Below, piece by piece: positions 1-6,655 of a stretch of DNA of 60,618 bases (its first letter is position 1; every line of letters begins with the position of its first letter). Both the position numbers and the translations under genes were made by a program. The notes below the pieces were generated by a model. The model ran no database searches, had not been told where the DNA came from, and saw only the letters and a list, made by a program, of their open reading frames with translations. This stretch comes from JAZQHR01 sp045540815 (GTDB taxonomy: Bacteria > Bacillota > Clostridia > UMGS1810): assembly GCA_045540815.1 (NCBI GenBank), contig JAZQHY010000015.1, positions 1 to 60,618 on the forward strand. The letters run 5' to 3'.

Positions 1-267
1 AATTTCTTGTTCATCACGGGTTCTGGGAGTCGTTTTTTCTGCTACAAGTTGTTTAATACGTGTATTTGTTGTAACGATACCTTCGATTGCATTGGAAGAC
101 TCTGTGCTTTGTACCTTTGCGATTTCCACAAGTTTTTCAAGCTCTTCCGGGCGCATCTTTAAATAGAAGTCCTGTTTTCCTGCTTCTTTATATATGCTAG
201 CTACAAGACCGAGAATTTCAGAATCCCATTTATGTTCTTTGATTATCGAATAATTAAATATTCTCAT
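1..267 (-). CDS. Fic family protein, N-terminal part (runs off the left edge)
   Basis: Only the first 89 codons are inside the window; the reading frame is open to base 1. The start ATG (267-265) has a GGAGG site at 276-280. The visible part is the Fic N-terminal helical region. Residues 57-64 read SSNAIEGI, matching the [S/T]xxxE[G/N] inhibitory motif that in class II Fic proteins reaches into the active site and blocks ATP binding. The catalytic HPFxxGNGR motif would lie further left and cannot be seen, so AMP-transferase activity is assumed from the family. It sits on the far side of a tRNA-Ser fragment and is probably cargo of an integrated element. Promoter and operator-like repeats lie directly upstream. 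Confidence 0.85.
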   Translation of the reverse strand, partial: MRIFNYSIIKEHKWDSEILGLVASIYKEAGKQDFYLKMRPEELEKLVEIAKVQSTESSNAIEGIVTTNTRIKQLVAEKTTPRTRDEQEI

Positions 268-287
268 GCCCTTAACCTCCTTTCTTT

Positions 288-323
288 CCCTTAAATGTTA
301 TCACATATTAAGGGAATTGTCAA
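288..323 (-). promoter_or_regulatory. Fic gene promoter with inverted CCCTTAA repeat
   Basis: Minus-strand TTGACA (318-323), 17-bp spacer, TAACAT (295-300). CCCTTAA (288-294) and TTAAGGG (308-314) form an inverted repeat across the -10 region, and a further CTTAATAT word lies upstream of the -35. This layout suggests a repressor site, perhaps autoregulatory. Confidence 0.65.
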
Positions 324-405
324 TATATTAAGAAAATTTACCCTTATTTATTGTCTCTTTTTAAGGTATAGTTATTCTGCAAAACTGTTTTATCCTTTCA
401 TATAT

Positions 406-438
406 TTTTTCTAACATTTTTCTAGCACTTTTCTAGCG
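406..438 (+). repeat. Three tandem 11-bp repeats (arm-site-like)
   Basis: TTTTTCTAACA (406-416), TTTTTCTAGCA (417-427) and CTTTTCTAGCG (428-438) follow each other without gaps. Short direct repeats next to a tRNA attachment core are typical of integrase arm-type binding sites. The tRNA-Ser fragment starts 167 bp to the right. The function is inferred. Confidence 0.55.
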
Positions 439-493
439 AAAACCCAAAAAATACATCAAAAAGTGGCAATACGAAATTTTAGAGAACAGCAAA

Positions 494-523
494 GGCTTTG
501 AAGGATTTTAGCCCCTCAAAGCC
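494..523. other. Hairpin between the repeats and the tRNA fragment
   Basis: GGCTTTGA (494-501) pairs with TCAAAGCC (516-523) and two more pairs extend inward. The T tract on either side is weak. It may be a terminator for a lost gene or part of the element end. The rest of 361-600 has no gene that I can support. Confidence 0.4.
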
Positions 524-604
524 CTTATTTTATGCGGTTTTTATCGCTTTTTAAGTTCCTTTAACTTCCGCTAATTTACTCTATCTAAAAAGAGTGTCTA
601 GGAG

Positions 605-660
605 CTCGAAATGCGTTTGCCTTAACGGGCACGTGGGTTCGAATCTCACCCGCTCTGCCA
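605..660 (+). tRNA. 3' fragment of tRNA-Ser(CGA), likely attachment-site remnant
   Basis: The sequence runs from an anticodon loop CTCGAAA (605-611; anticodon CGA) through a 3' anticodon strand TGCGT, a long variable arm with TGCC/GGCA pairing, a T arm (633-649: GTGGG, TTCGAAT, CTCAC), acceptor strand CCGCTCT (650-656), G73 and an encoded CCA (658-660). The 5' half is missing: no AGAGCGG-like acceptor strand precedes it, and the bases left of 605 do not pair with TGCGT. Tyrosine recombinases commonly cross over at the anticodon loop of tRNA genes and leave the original 3' end at the far end of the element. This orientation puts the element to the left and old chromosome to the right. A decayed tRNA is the alternative. 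Confidence 0.7.
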
Positions 661-663
661 AAA

Positions 664-698
664 AAGAGGTGATTTTACTGTCGATAAAATCACCTCTT
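664..698 (+). terminator. 14-bp stem-loop after the tRNA-Ser fragment
   Basis: 664-677 pairs fully with 685-698 around a 7-base loop. The A run on the left and CTTCTT on the right allow termination on either strand. It probably served the intact tRNA gene. Confidence 0.6.
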
Positions 699-705
699 CT
701 TAACT

Positions 706-776
706 GAAATTTGCATTTGGCAAGCGAAATACACTTCATATATGAAATATGCATTTTGGCATGTGAAAATGCATAT
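706..776. repeat. Degenerate tandem repeat of GAAAT-TGCA-TTGGCA units
   Basis: About 3.5 imperfect units of 18-21 bp, each beginning GAAAT or GAAAA and containing TGCAT and TTGGCA(A/T)G. No reading frame uses it. It looks like a dispersed intergenic repeat, but no second copy is present in this window. Confidence 0.4.
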
Positions 777-833
777 CTATCTTTTCTGTTTTCGAAAAAT
801 CACTCGGTTTTTTAAACATAGCCTTAGTTTCAG

Positions 834-1182
834 CTACTTAAAATTATATAGTGTATCCGTTTCTTTATTTCTATACTCGTGCTTTTCGTAATAACCAATT
901 AGCGTGCCGTCATCATCACGAAGAACGACCATATACACATCCTTATTTTCCCTGTCATTTCGATAGGTGTATATGCGGTTATTATCCTTGCTTTCCTTAA
1001 ACCAGGAAACCACCTTGTCTATCATTTCATTTACCTTTGACGGATGGCAGTCTTTAATGCTTTTACCCGTTAAATCTTTACGATAACGTTCTATCGCTGA
1101 CGGATATATCGTCCATATTGCAGATAACCACAGGCGCTTTGTCCTGGTCTAATACGCTTTTTAATAGTTTATATACTTTCAT
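834..1182 (-). pseudogene. PAS domain-containing protein, broken by a small deletion
   Basis: The start ATG (1182-1180) has GGAGAGG upstream, and the first ~24 codons read as a PAS_4-like start (KLLKSVLDQDKAPVVIC). The frame then runs into a stop after DDISVSDRTLS. From about 1103 downward a different frame resumes with PSAIERYRKDLTGKS and continues to the stop at 834. Intact homologues as I remember them have about four extra residues (of the type VYMN) at the junction, which points to loss of ~14 bp near 1104-1110. Homologues of ~100 aa are small PAS sensors of unknown ligand. A sequencing error is possible but would have to be multi-base. Confidence 0.7.
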
Positions 1183-1230
1183 TTTTTCCTCTCCTGTTGC
1201 GAAATATGTTGTGCAAAAATTCATATGATT

Positions 1231-1671
1231 TCAACGACACTTAATCTCCATAGTAACGTGAACTACACCCTCTTCTAAAAATTCGCCCGATACAGTTTGA
1301 AAGCCCATTTTTTCGTAAAATCCCTCTGCTTGTTTTTGAGCGTGAACACTTATCTTGTTACACGAAAAATGTTTTCGTATATCTTCAATGCTTTTTTGCA
1401 TAAGCTCTTTGCCTAGGCCTTTTTTGTGCTCAAGTGTAAGCACTCTTCCGATAGTCACAACTTTATTTTTCTCGTCTGACACAAACGCACGAAGATACGC
1501 TGTAATCCTTTTGCCGTCGGCAAAAAAGCAATGCAGACTATCATAATCAACATCATCTAAATCCATACAAATTATTCTTTGCTCAAGCAAAAATATTTCC
1601 ATTCTTGATTTCATTATCTCGTATAGTTCATTTGTAGAAAGCTCCGTGAAAGTTTTTGATACAAAATTCAT
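1231..1671 (-). CDS. elaA: ElaA-type GNAT N-acetyltransferase
   Basis: 146 aa, close to the usual ElaA length. Visible family features are EIFLLEQRI near residue 25-33, IGRVLTLEHKKGLGKELM (beta4, then the acetyl-CoA-binding Q/RxxGxG/A-type loop here reading KKGLGK) and FYEKMGFQ (118-125) near the end. GNAT proteins transfer acetyl from acetyl-CoA to an amine; the substrate of ElaA members is not established. The ATG has GAGG 6 bases upstream. It has its own promoter and is transcribed away from the nitroreductase gene. Confidence 0.8.
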   Translation of the reverse strand: MNFVSKTFTELSTNELYEIMKSRMEIFLLEQRIICMDLDDVDYDSLHCFFADGKRITAYLRAFVSDEKNKVVTIGRVLTLEHKKGLGKELMQKSIEDIRKHFSCNKISVHAQKQAEGFYEKMGFQTVSGEFLEEGVVHVTMEIKCR

Positions 1672-1701
1672 AGTTTCACCTCAAGTGATATTATTAAAAT
1701 C

Positions 1702-1731
1702 ATTATAACATAAACGCATATGCAAATTCAA
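1702..1731 (-). promoter_or_regulatory. Promoter of the GNAT gene
   Basis: TTGAAT (1726-1731), 18-bp spacer, TATAAT (1702-1707), read on the minus strand. Confidence 0.7.
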
Positions 1732-1744
1732 CCTGCTAAAGCAC

Positions 1745-1773
1745 TTGAAAAACCGCATCATTTAAACTATAAT
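1745..1773 (+). promoter_or_regulatory. Promoter of the nitroreductase gene
   Basis: TTGAAA (1745-1750), 17-bp spacer, TATAAT (1768-1773). It is followed by a GGAGG ribosome binding site at about 1790-1794. Confidence 0.7.
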
Positions 1774-1801
1774 AAACGTATAACATTATGGAGGTAGCAA
1801 A

Positions 1802-2320
1802 ATGGATTTTGAAAAGATAATTGCCGACAGATATTCAGTTAGGAAATTTGAAAATAAGCATTTGGAAAAAGAAGTGATTGACAAAATACTAAACGCAGCG
1901 CACTTAGCACCCACAGGCTGTAATTTTCAACCACAAAGAATACTTGTGCTAAACACAGATGATTCGATTGAAAAGTTAAAAGACTGCACAAAATGTCACT
2001 TCGACGCGCCTTGCGCTATGCTTATATGCTATAACAAAGAAGAAACGTGGAAAAGACCATACGACGGCGCGTTATCTGCTCCCGTAGATGCAAGCATTGT
2101 TACAACATTTATGATGCTTGAAGCACAAAATTTAGGCATTGGAACTTGCTGGGTAATGCATTTTAACCCCGAGAAAATGAGGGATGTATTTAACATTCCT
2201 GATAGCCTAGAGCCTTCCGCACTTCTCGTTATGGGATATCCGCACCCTGACGCAAAGCCTATTGAAATGCACTTTAAATACCGACCATTAGACGAAGTAG
2301 TATTTTATGATAAGTTTTAA
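1802..2320 (+). CDS. Nitroreductase family protein
   Basis: 172 aa, a short member of the FMN-dependent nitroreductase fold. RYSVRKF (residues 10-16) is the usual FMN-phosphate-binding start, AHLAPTGCNFQPQ follows as the second FMN contact, and LGIGTCWV is the conserved strand/helix near residue 110. These enzymes reduce nitro groups, quinones or flavins with NAD(P)H; the natural substrate cannot be read from sequence. The gene is monocistronic, with its own promoter and a strong terminator. Confidence 0.85.
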   Translation: MDFEKIIADRYSVRKFENKHLEKEVIDKILNAAHLAPTGCNFQPQRILVLNTDDSIEKLKDCTKCHFDAPCAMLICYNKEETWKRPYDGALSAPVDASIVTTFMMLEAQNLGIGTCWVMHFNPEKMRDVFNIPDSLEPSALLVMGYPHPDAKPIEMHFKYRPLDEVVFYDKF

Positions 2321-2330
2321 ATATATAAAA

Positions 2331-2355
2331 AAAGCCGATGTAAAACATCGGCTTT
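2331..2355. terminator. Bidirectional terminator
   Basis: 11-bp stem AAAGCCGATGT (2331-2341) / ACATCGGCTTT (2345-2355), with A and T runs on both sides. It ends the nitroreductase gene (+) and the convergent small-protein gene (-). Confidence 0.9.
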
Positions 2356-2356
2356 T

Positions 2357-2575
2357 TTATATATTTTTTAATCTTTTCTTTGCTTCCTCGATAGTTTCTC
2401 CATCGCGTGTTAGGTATCTGTCAACAAACTTATCCTCTATCTTGGTATATCCTTCAACCACACCATTTTCGATTTTTTTGTAACCATCTACAACAGCGTT
2501 TTCAATTTTCTTATAACCTGCAGTTACGCCTTCGGCAATTTTCTCATTTGCCTTTACTAATTTTGATTTTGCCAT
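2357..2575 (-). CDS. Small repeat protein, TetR-linked
   Basis: 72 aa from the ATG at 2575, chosen because GAGG lies 6 bases upstream; an earlier in-frame ATG at 2587 has no site. The protein is built of a ~13-residue repeat, (V/I)xxGYKKIE(N/D)xVV, present about three times (GYKKIENAVV, GYKKIENGVV, GYTKIEDKFV), followed by DGETIEEAKKRL. It is hydrophilic and probably all-helical. Proteins of this pattern recur in clostridia next to a small membrane protein and a TetR regulator. I know no assigned function. The stop of the upstream gene is 15 bases away, so the two are cotranscribed. Confidence 0.75.
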   Translation of the reverse strand: MAKSKLVKANEKIAEGVTAGYKKIENAVVDGYKKIENGVVEGYTKIEDKFVDRYLTRDGETIEEAKKRLKNI

Positions 2576-2590
2576 TTTTAACCTCAAAGT

Positions 2591-2959
2591 CTATTTTATA
2601 CCCTTAACGATTGGAATAAGTGAAAGAAGTAATAGTATTCCAACCAACCCTATGATTGTGTCTAAAACAATGTTTTCCCATACCATACAAAAACACATTC
2701 CAACACCCAAAGTAAGCGCGCCAATAATTCCAAATATCCATAGTGCCATAAGTCTTCCATTTAGCTTAATAGGTGCTTTGTGTTCCATCTTTCTCCACAC
2801 TAAAAGTGTGATAAGTCCAAGCACAATACCTACAGCACCAAAAATAACTCCCGGCTTAAATGCATTCCACTCAGGAAGTAGCGCCATACACATACCAATC
2901 GCAAAAAACACTCCCGATACTGTTCCAAGTATCATTGCTACAAAACTGCTTTTTTTCAT
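2591..2959 (-). CDS. Four-TM small membrane protein
   Basis: 122 aa with four hydrophobic segments at about residues 8-28, 37-55, 70-90 and 96-117. The loops contain a charged WRKMEHK stretch. GGAGG lies 9 bases before the ATG. It is first in a two-gene operon divergent from tetR, and its promoter overlaps the tetR promoter. The function is unknown; the pairing with a TetR regulator suggests a stress- or drug-inducible envelope role. Confidence 0.75.
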   Translation of the reverse strand: MKKSSFVAMILGTVSGVFFAIGMCMALLPEWNAFKPGVIFGAVGIVLGLITLLVWRKMEHKAPIKLNGRLMALWIFGIIGALTLGVGMCFCMVWENIVLDTIIGLVGILLLLSLIPIVKGIK

Positions 2960-2986
2960 AATTAATTACCTCCAAACTTTATTAAA

Positions 2987-3043
2987 ACAACAGTTGTCTT
3001 TTTATTGTAATTATAGTATAATATATTCAAAATTTAAAAACAA
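2987..3043. promoter_or_regulatory. Overlapping divergent promoters with palindromic operator
   Basis: Plus strand (tetR): TTGTCT (2994-2999), 17 bp, TATAAT (3017-3022). Minus strand (membrane protein): TTGTTT (3038-3043), 17 bp, TATACT (3015-3020). The two -10 boxes overlap. ACAAC-A-GTTGT (2987-2997) is an 11-bp palindrome covering the tetR -35 and lying just downstream of the minus-strand start point, a good place for the TetR protein to block both. Confidence 0.65.
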
Positions 3044-3089
3044 TCATCAATTTCAAAACAAGTGTTGGAATAATAAAACGAGGTAAAAG

Positions 3090-3596
3090 ATGAACGTAAA
3101 AAACAATAAACGAAAAAGAGAATCAATAGAAAAAATTGAAAAAGCATTTTTTAATATGCTTCTTGAAAAGGACATAAACAAGATATCGGTTACGGACATC
3201 TGCAAAGAAACAAGTCTTAACAGAAGTACCTTTTATGCTAATTACATTGATATATATGACCTTGCGAACAAATTGAGAGAAAAACTGGAAAAAGATTTTG
3301 ACGCGCAATTTCTAAAAAAAGAAAATCAAAGTGCGGTAAATATGTTTAAACACATATATGAAAATCAGCCTTTCTACAAAATATATTTTAAACTTGGTTA
3401 CAACGAAAAACATCAGGTATATGTGTATGACCAGACGAGAGCAGAAGATGATTTTGATGGAAAATACATAAAATATCATATTGAATTCTTTAGAAATGGT
3501 CTAAACAGCATCATAAAAATGTGGCTGGCAGACGGATGCAAGGAAACGCCAGAAGAAATGGCAGAAATACTAAAAGCTGAATACAGAGGACGATAA
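3090..3596 (+). CDS. TetR family transcriptional regulator
   Basis: 168 aa. The N-terminal helix-turn-helix is clear: KIEKAFFNMLLEKDINKIS, then VTDICKETSLNRSTFYANY (residues 32-50). The C-terminal part resembles the short TetR_C_8 (DhaS/YobS-like) ligand domain. GAGG lies upstream of the ATG. It is divergent from the two-gene operon at 2357-2959 and shares overlapping promoters with it, so that operon is the likely target. The ligand is unknown. Confidence 0.85.
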   Translation: MNVKNNKRKRESIEKIEKAFFNMLLEKDINKISVTDICKETSLNRSTFYANYIDIYDLANKLREKLEKDFDAQFLKKENQSAVNMFKHIYENQPFYKIYFKLGYNEKHQVYVYDQTRAEDDFDGKYIKYHIEFFRNGLNSIIKMWLADGCKETPEEMAEILKAEYRGR

Positions 3597-3602
3597 AAAA
3601 CA

Positions 3603-3619
3603 GCCGATTGTAAATCGGC
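3603..3619. terminator. Bidirectional terminator between tetR and sdpI
   Basis: GCCGATT (3603-3609) / AATCGGC (3613-3619) with A6 to the left and T7 to the right. Confidence 0.85.
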
Positions 3620-3626
3620 CGTTTTT

Positions 3627-4241
3627 TTAATTCTTTTTTCCTGTTTTTATTCCATAGACCGCACCAACAATCGCGTATGGTATTAAAAACGCGATACATC
3701 CCGCTGTATAAATAGGCGGAAAGAAAATACTTATTATAAACAGTACACCCATAACTACAGTTTCATATCCAATAAACCGGTTTATCTTTCTTGCCTTTTC
3801 TGTATCCACGTCATAGTTTTTGATATAATCAAGCTTTGGAAGATAATTTCCTGTTAATATTAAAATCGCACCAACCAAAATCGCGGCAACTTTTCTTATG
3901 TCAATATTCCAACCTAATCCATAGCCTAATGTTACAACCTGTAATATAACTGTCATAACAGGAATAATCCATTTTGTTGCCATTTCAAATTTTTTGCGTT
4001 GACCATATTTCTTTGCGTTTATATCGTTTACAAAGCAACAAAACATCTGTAGTGCAACCATTAAAAAAGGCAAACCAAATACCACAAAGCCTTTTGGTGC
4101 AAAATTATCAGGAGTATTATTTATGTCAAAATGAATTGCCATAGTATCGGGCAAGTTATTCCACAAAGCCAAACCAAGAAAAATCGGTAAAAGACAAATA
4201 ACACACGTAACAATTAAAATTTTCCACTTAATAAATTTCAT
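3627..4241 (-). CDS. sdpI: SdpI-family (DUF1648) membrane protein
   Basis: 204 aa with six hydrophobic segments (about 8-28, 50-70, 90-108, 113-133, 155-175, 180-197). The N-terminal signature WNNLPDTMAIHFDINNTPD is the DUF1648 motif. In Bacillus subtilis SdpI is both immunity protein against the SdpC toxin and a signal-transducing protein that sequesters the repressor SdpR at the membrane. Here the ATG overlaps the stop of the ArsR-type regulator by one base (TAATG), and AGGAGG lies inside the regulator's last codons, so the two are translationally coupled. No sdpABC toxin genes are in the window, so it may respond to toxins of other strains or act as a general membrane sensor. Confidence 0.85.
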   Translation of the reverse strand: MKFIKWKILIVTCVICLLPIFLGLALWNNLPDTMAIHFDINNTPDNFAPKGFVVFGLPFLMVALQMFCCFVNDINAKKYGQRKKFEMATKWIIPVMTVILQVVTLGYGLGWNIDIRKVAAILVGAILILTGNYLPKLDYIKNYDVDTEKARKINRFIGYETVVMGVLFIISIFFPPIYTAGCIAFLIPYAIVGAVYGIKTGKKN

Positions 4242-4507
4242 TATTTTTTACCTCCTAAGCCGTATATCCAGGTTAACACCTCTTCAAACACCGATGCATT
4301 CAACTCGTAATAAATAAAATTCTTATATTTTTCTTCTGAAACTAAGTCAGCTTTTTTAAGCTTTGACAGATGATACGATACAGTAGCATCGGTAAGGTTA
4401 AACTTTTTTGCAATCTCGCCTGCAGACATTCTCCCCTCTTTTAACATACCCAAAATGTCGCGTCTTACCGGGTCAGAAATAGCTTTTAGTGTTTCGTTTA
4501 TTCCCAT
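4241..4507 (-). CDS. sdpR: SdpR-like ArsR family repressor
   Basis: 88 aa, a winged helix of ArsR type: KAISDPVRRDILGMLKEGRMSAGEIA, then recognition helix TDATVSYHLSKLKKADLV and wing KNFIYYEL. No metal-binding CxC is present, which fits SdpR rather than ArsR. It heads the two-gene operon. Two identical-armed palindromes flank its promoter, so autorepression is very likely, with SdpI acting as the membrane-bound anti-repressor by analogy with B. subtilis. Confidence 0.85.
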   Translation of the reverse strand: MGINETLKAISDPVRRDILGMLKEGRMSAGEIAKKFNLTDATVSYHLSKLKKADLVSEEKYKNFIYYELNASVFEEVLTWIYGLGGKK

Positions 4508-4529
4508 TTTACCACCTGATTCAAAAGTT

Positions 4530-4610
4530 ATTTAGAAATATTTCTAAATATATTGTACATCGCATCAGTTAAAAAGTCAATAAGTATTTAGATATTTTTC
4601 TAAATACTTA
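4530..4610 (-). promoter_or_regulatory. sdpRI promoter flanked by two ATTTAGA-N6-TCTAAAT operators
   Basis: Promoter on the minus strand: TTGACT (4575-4580), 17 bp, TACAAT (4552-4557). Operator 1 (4530-4549) is a perfect 20-bp palindrome between the -10 and the gene. Operator 2 has the same arms at 4586-4605 and lies upstream of the -35, with its inverted repeat extending to 4581-4610. Their centres are 56 bp apart. This arrangement fits cooperative binding by a dimeric ArsR-type repressor. Confidence 0.8.
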
Positions 4611-4627
4611 TATTTGTTATATATAAA

Positions 4628-4646
4628 AAACAGCCTTTCGGCTGTT
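4628..4646 (-). terminator. Terminator of the CDP-alcohol transferase gene
   Basis: AACAGCC-TTTC-GGCTGTT hairpin with an A run on the left and a T run on the right, so it can work in both directions. Confidence 0.85.
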
Positions 4647-4652
4647 TTATTT

Positions 4653-5189
4653 TTAAGCTACATTCAAAATTGTTTTTACTTTTGGATTGTATTCTTTGCT
4701 TTTTATATGTATTATAAGCTCTTCTGTCCACGCTACAGCTGCTAATACCCAGACAACAATACAAAATCCAAAAAGCGCTTTAAACGGAGCCGCATACGGC
4801 AAGGTAAATGACGCAAAACCTGTGAGCTTATTCATATATGTGTGAAGCGATGCAAAGCATTTGAATTTCACAGCGGCAACTATGTACGCACAAATTCTTA
4901 CAATAACCACAGCAACTACCGCACACCAAAAGCCAAACGGCAATTTACTTAAAAGTGCAGGGAATATTTTAAACACCATAACCGCATAAAAAAGTATGTC
5001 GGCTATGCTGTCAAGCTTTGCGCCAAATTCGGTTGACTGATTGGTTTTTCTAGCAACGTATCCATCAAGCACATCGCTTATACCCGAAACAGTATATATT
5101 ATGTAAAACGCACTCGAAAACGGCGCAGTAAAAAGCATAAGTAACGTGCCTACCATTCGCACACACGTTATCAAACACGGTATGTTCAT
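4653..5189 (-). CDS. CDP-alcohol phosphatidyltransferase family protein
   Basis: 178 aa, an integral membrane enzyme. The full catalytic signature is present: D39xxD42-G43xxA46-R47x8G56xxxD60xxxD64, which binds two metal ions and the CDP-alcohol. Family members transfer a phosphatidyl group from CDP-diacylglycerol to an alcohol (glycerol phosphate, serine, inositol). PgsA-type activity is possible, but the acceptor cannot be told from the motif. About six hydrophobic segments are visible. It lies 34 bases downstream of the SGNH gene on the same strand and may be cotranscribed with it. Confidence 0.85.
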   Translation of the reverse strand: MNIPCLITCVRMVGTLLMLFTAPFSSAFYIIYTVSGISDVLDGYVARKTNQSTEFGAKLDSIADILFYAVMVFKIFPALLSKLPFGFWCAVVAVVIVRICAYIVAAVKFKCFASLHTYMNKLTGFASFTLPYAAPFKALFGFCIVVWVLAAVAWTEELIIHIKSKEYNPKVKTILNVA

Positions 5190-5223
5190 TTTATCTTACC
5201 TCTTTCAAATGAAAATCAATATT

Positions 5224-6084
5224 TTAATAAAGCTTCTCAGCGATATATTTATCTATAAGCTGTTGAATACCTGCCATATCATCTTTTGATGCAAATATTT
5301 CAGGGAAGTTTGTAGTAGCGCCGTCATATGTATAATACCTGTCGCAATATTTTCCAAAGTCAAACGCAGAATTTGCATCTATATCACCGCAGAAAGAATA
5401 ATCCTTCCCTACTGCGCTTTCACCAGTGATGGCACAGTATGTCATAAGCGCGGTTATATATCCCGAAAGCATATTTGGATGGAATCCGTCTTTTTCGCTT
5501 TGATTTACTATAAAGCTGTTTTTATTGTAATTTTCTTTTCCGTTTGGAACTTTTACATTTCCCTTCATTATATCGTTTACTAGGCGTCCCCAGCCAACTA
5601 TAGTCATACCAAGCTTTTCAAATTCAGGAACATTGTCAAGTATTTCCTTGTATCCGTCAAGTATATAATATCCTACGTGAACAGGAAAAATAAACTTAAC
5701 GTCGGGGTTATTATCTCTAAAAAGTTTTATCAGATTTTTGCATATGTCTAGGCTTGACTCAGCCCCAAAATTTCTTGTGCCTTCCTGAATGTATACGTAA
5801 TCATACACGAGGTCTGTAAGATGAGAAAAATGATTTACCCCTGTACATTCTTTTGGGTATGTGCACTTATCAGCGAAGGTATCGCGAAGCGCATGACCGC
5901 CCCATGTCCAGTTTACTACCGACACCTCTGCACCATTTGATTTGCAGATTTGATAAAAATATCCTTCGTCGTTTTGTCTTTTCTCAAGTTCAAAATCAGT
6001 TCTTTCTTTATGCACAACGCAATTTCCGTAATATGTAAATGAATTTCCTATCATAAGAATTTTCTTGCCGTCTAATGTATGCAT
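5224..6084 (-). CDS. SGNH/GDSL-like hydrolase fold protein
   Basis: 286 aa, no signal peptide. It starts KKILMIGNSFTYYG, a block I equivalent (GNSF with the nucleophile Ser in place of GDS), continues with WGGHAL and YVYIQEG as middle blocks, and has DGFHPN (about residue 205) as the D-x-x-H block of the catalytic dyad. This pattern is like DUF4886-type SGNH proteins, although naming the exact family is a guess. Such enzymes are esterases or deacetylases of polysaccharides or small esters. The lack of a signal peptide argues for a cytoplasmic substrate. Confidence 0.65.
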   Translation of the reverse strand: MHTLDGKKILMIGNSFTYYGNCVVHKERTDFELEKRQNDEGYFYQICKSNGAEVSVVNWTWGGHALRDTFADKCTYPKECTGVNHFSHLTDLVYDYVYIQEGTRNFGAESSLDICKNLIKLFRDNNPDVKFIFPVHVGYYILDGYKEILDNVPEFEKLGMTIVGWGRLVNDIMKGNVKVPNGKENYNKNSFIVNQSEKDGFHPNMLSGYITALMTYCAITGESAVGKDYSFCGDIDANSAFDFGKYCDRYYTYDGATTNFPEIFASKDDMAGIQQLIDKYIAEKLY

Positions 6085-6160
6085 ATAAAAACCCCCTAAT
6101 CATTATTTGTATTATAGCACAATTTTCATACAATCGCAACCCAAAAGCGACAAAATTCTT

Positions 6161-6544
6161 TCACCTTTCTAAAATCAGCTTTTTGCTTATAAAATTATAC
6201 GCAGGAACCAAAGCTAGCGACATAAGCTTTGCTATAAGATAATGTACATTTATCAGACTGATGCCAAACCACATAATAGCCTGATTTATTAAAAGCCCGC
6301 CAAGGCTTAACAAAACGAACAAAATATACTCTTTCATCCTCTTCATATTTCCGCCGCGAAACACAAATCTCATACTTATAAAATAGCTTATAGTAACACT
6401 AACCAAAAACGAAATTGCCGATGACAACAGTACATTCACACCAAACTTTTCACTTAATATCACAAGAATGATAACGTCTGTGGCAGTCGGAATAAGCCCC
6501 CACAGCAAGAATCTTATAATCTGACCAAAAAGCTTGTTTTTCAT
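6161..6544 (-). CDS. GtrA family membrane protein
   Basis: 127 aa from the ATG at 6544. A TTG six codons upstream is also open, but GGTGAG sits at the right distance for this ATG. There are four hydrophobic segments, with FLLWGLIPTATDVIILVIL at the start and YFISMRFVFRGG in the middle, both GtrA hallmarks. GtrA proteins help move lipid-linked sugars across the membrane for cell-envelope glycosylation. No glycosyltransferase is adjacent here; one lies at 56.5 kb. Confidence 0.8.
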   Translation of the reverse strand: MKNKLFGQIIRFLLWGLIPTATDVIILVILSEKFGVNVLLSSAISFLVSVTISYFISMRFVFRGGNMKRMKEYILFVLLSLGGLLINQAIMWFGISLINVHYLIAKLMSLALVPAYNFISKKLILER

Positions 6545-6614
6545 TATACTTCTCACCGCCAACCATAAAACTATTTATGGTTAGTATGCTTTTTATGGTA
6601 TTATTTAATGCAAA

Positions 6615-6639
6615 AAACCACCAACTATATTGGTGGTTT
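6615..6639. terminator. Terminator downstream of the phosphohexomutase gene
   Basis: AAACCACCAA (6615-6624) / TTGGTGGTTT (6630-6639), with A and T runs outside. A second smaller hairpin (ACCATAAA/TTTATGGT, about 6566-6587) lies between it and the GtrA gene. Confidence 0.85.
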
Positions 6640-6655
6640 TGATTATTTTCACATA

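Noticed and set aside
406..438. CRISPR array
   Set aside because: The 11-bp units have no spacers and no cas genes are near; the same holds for the 12-bp repeats at 17821.
605..660. A complete but unusual tRNA
   Set aside because: No 5' acceptor strand, D arm or matching 5' anticodon strand precedes it, so only a fragment is supported.
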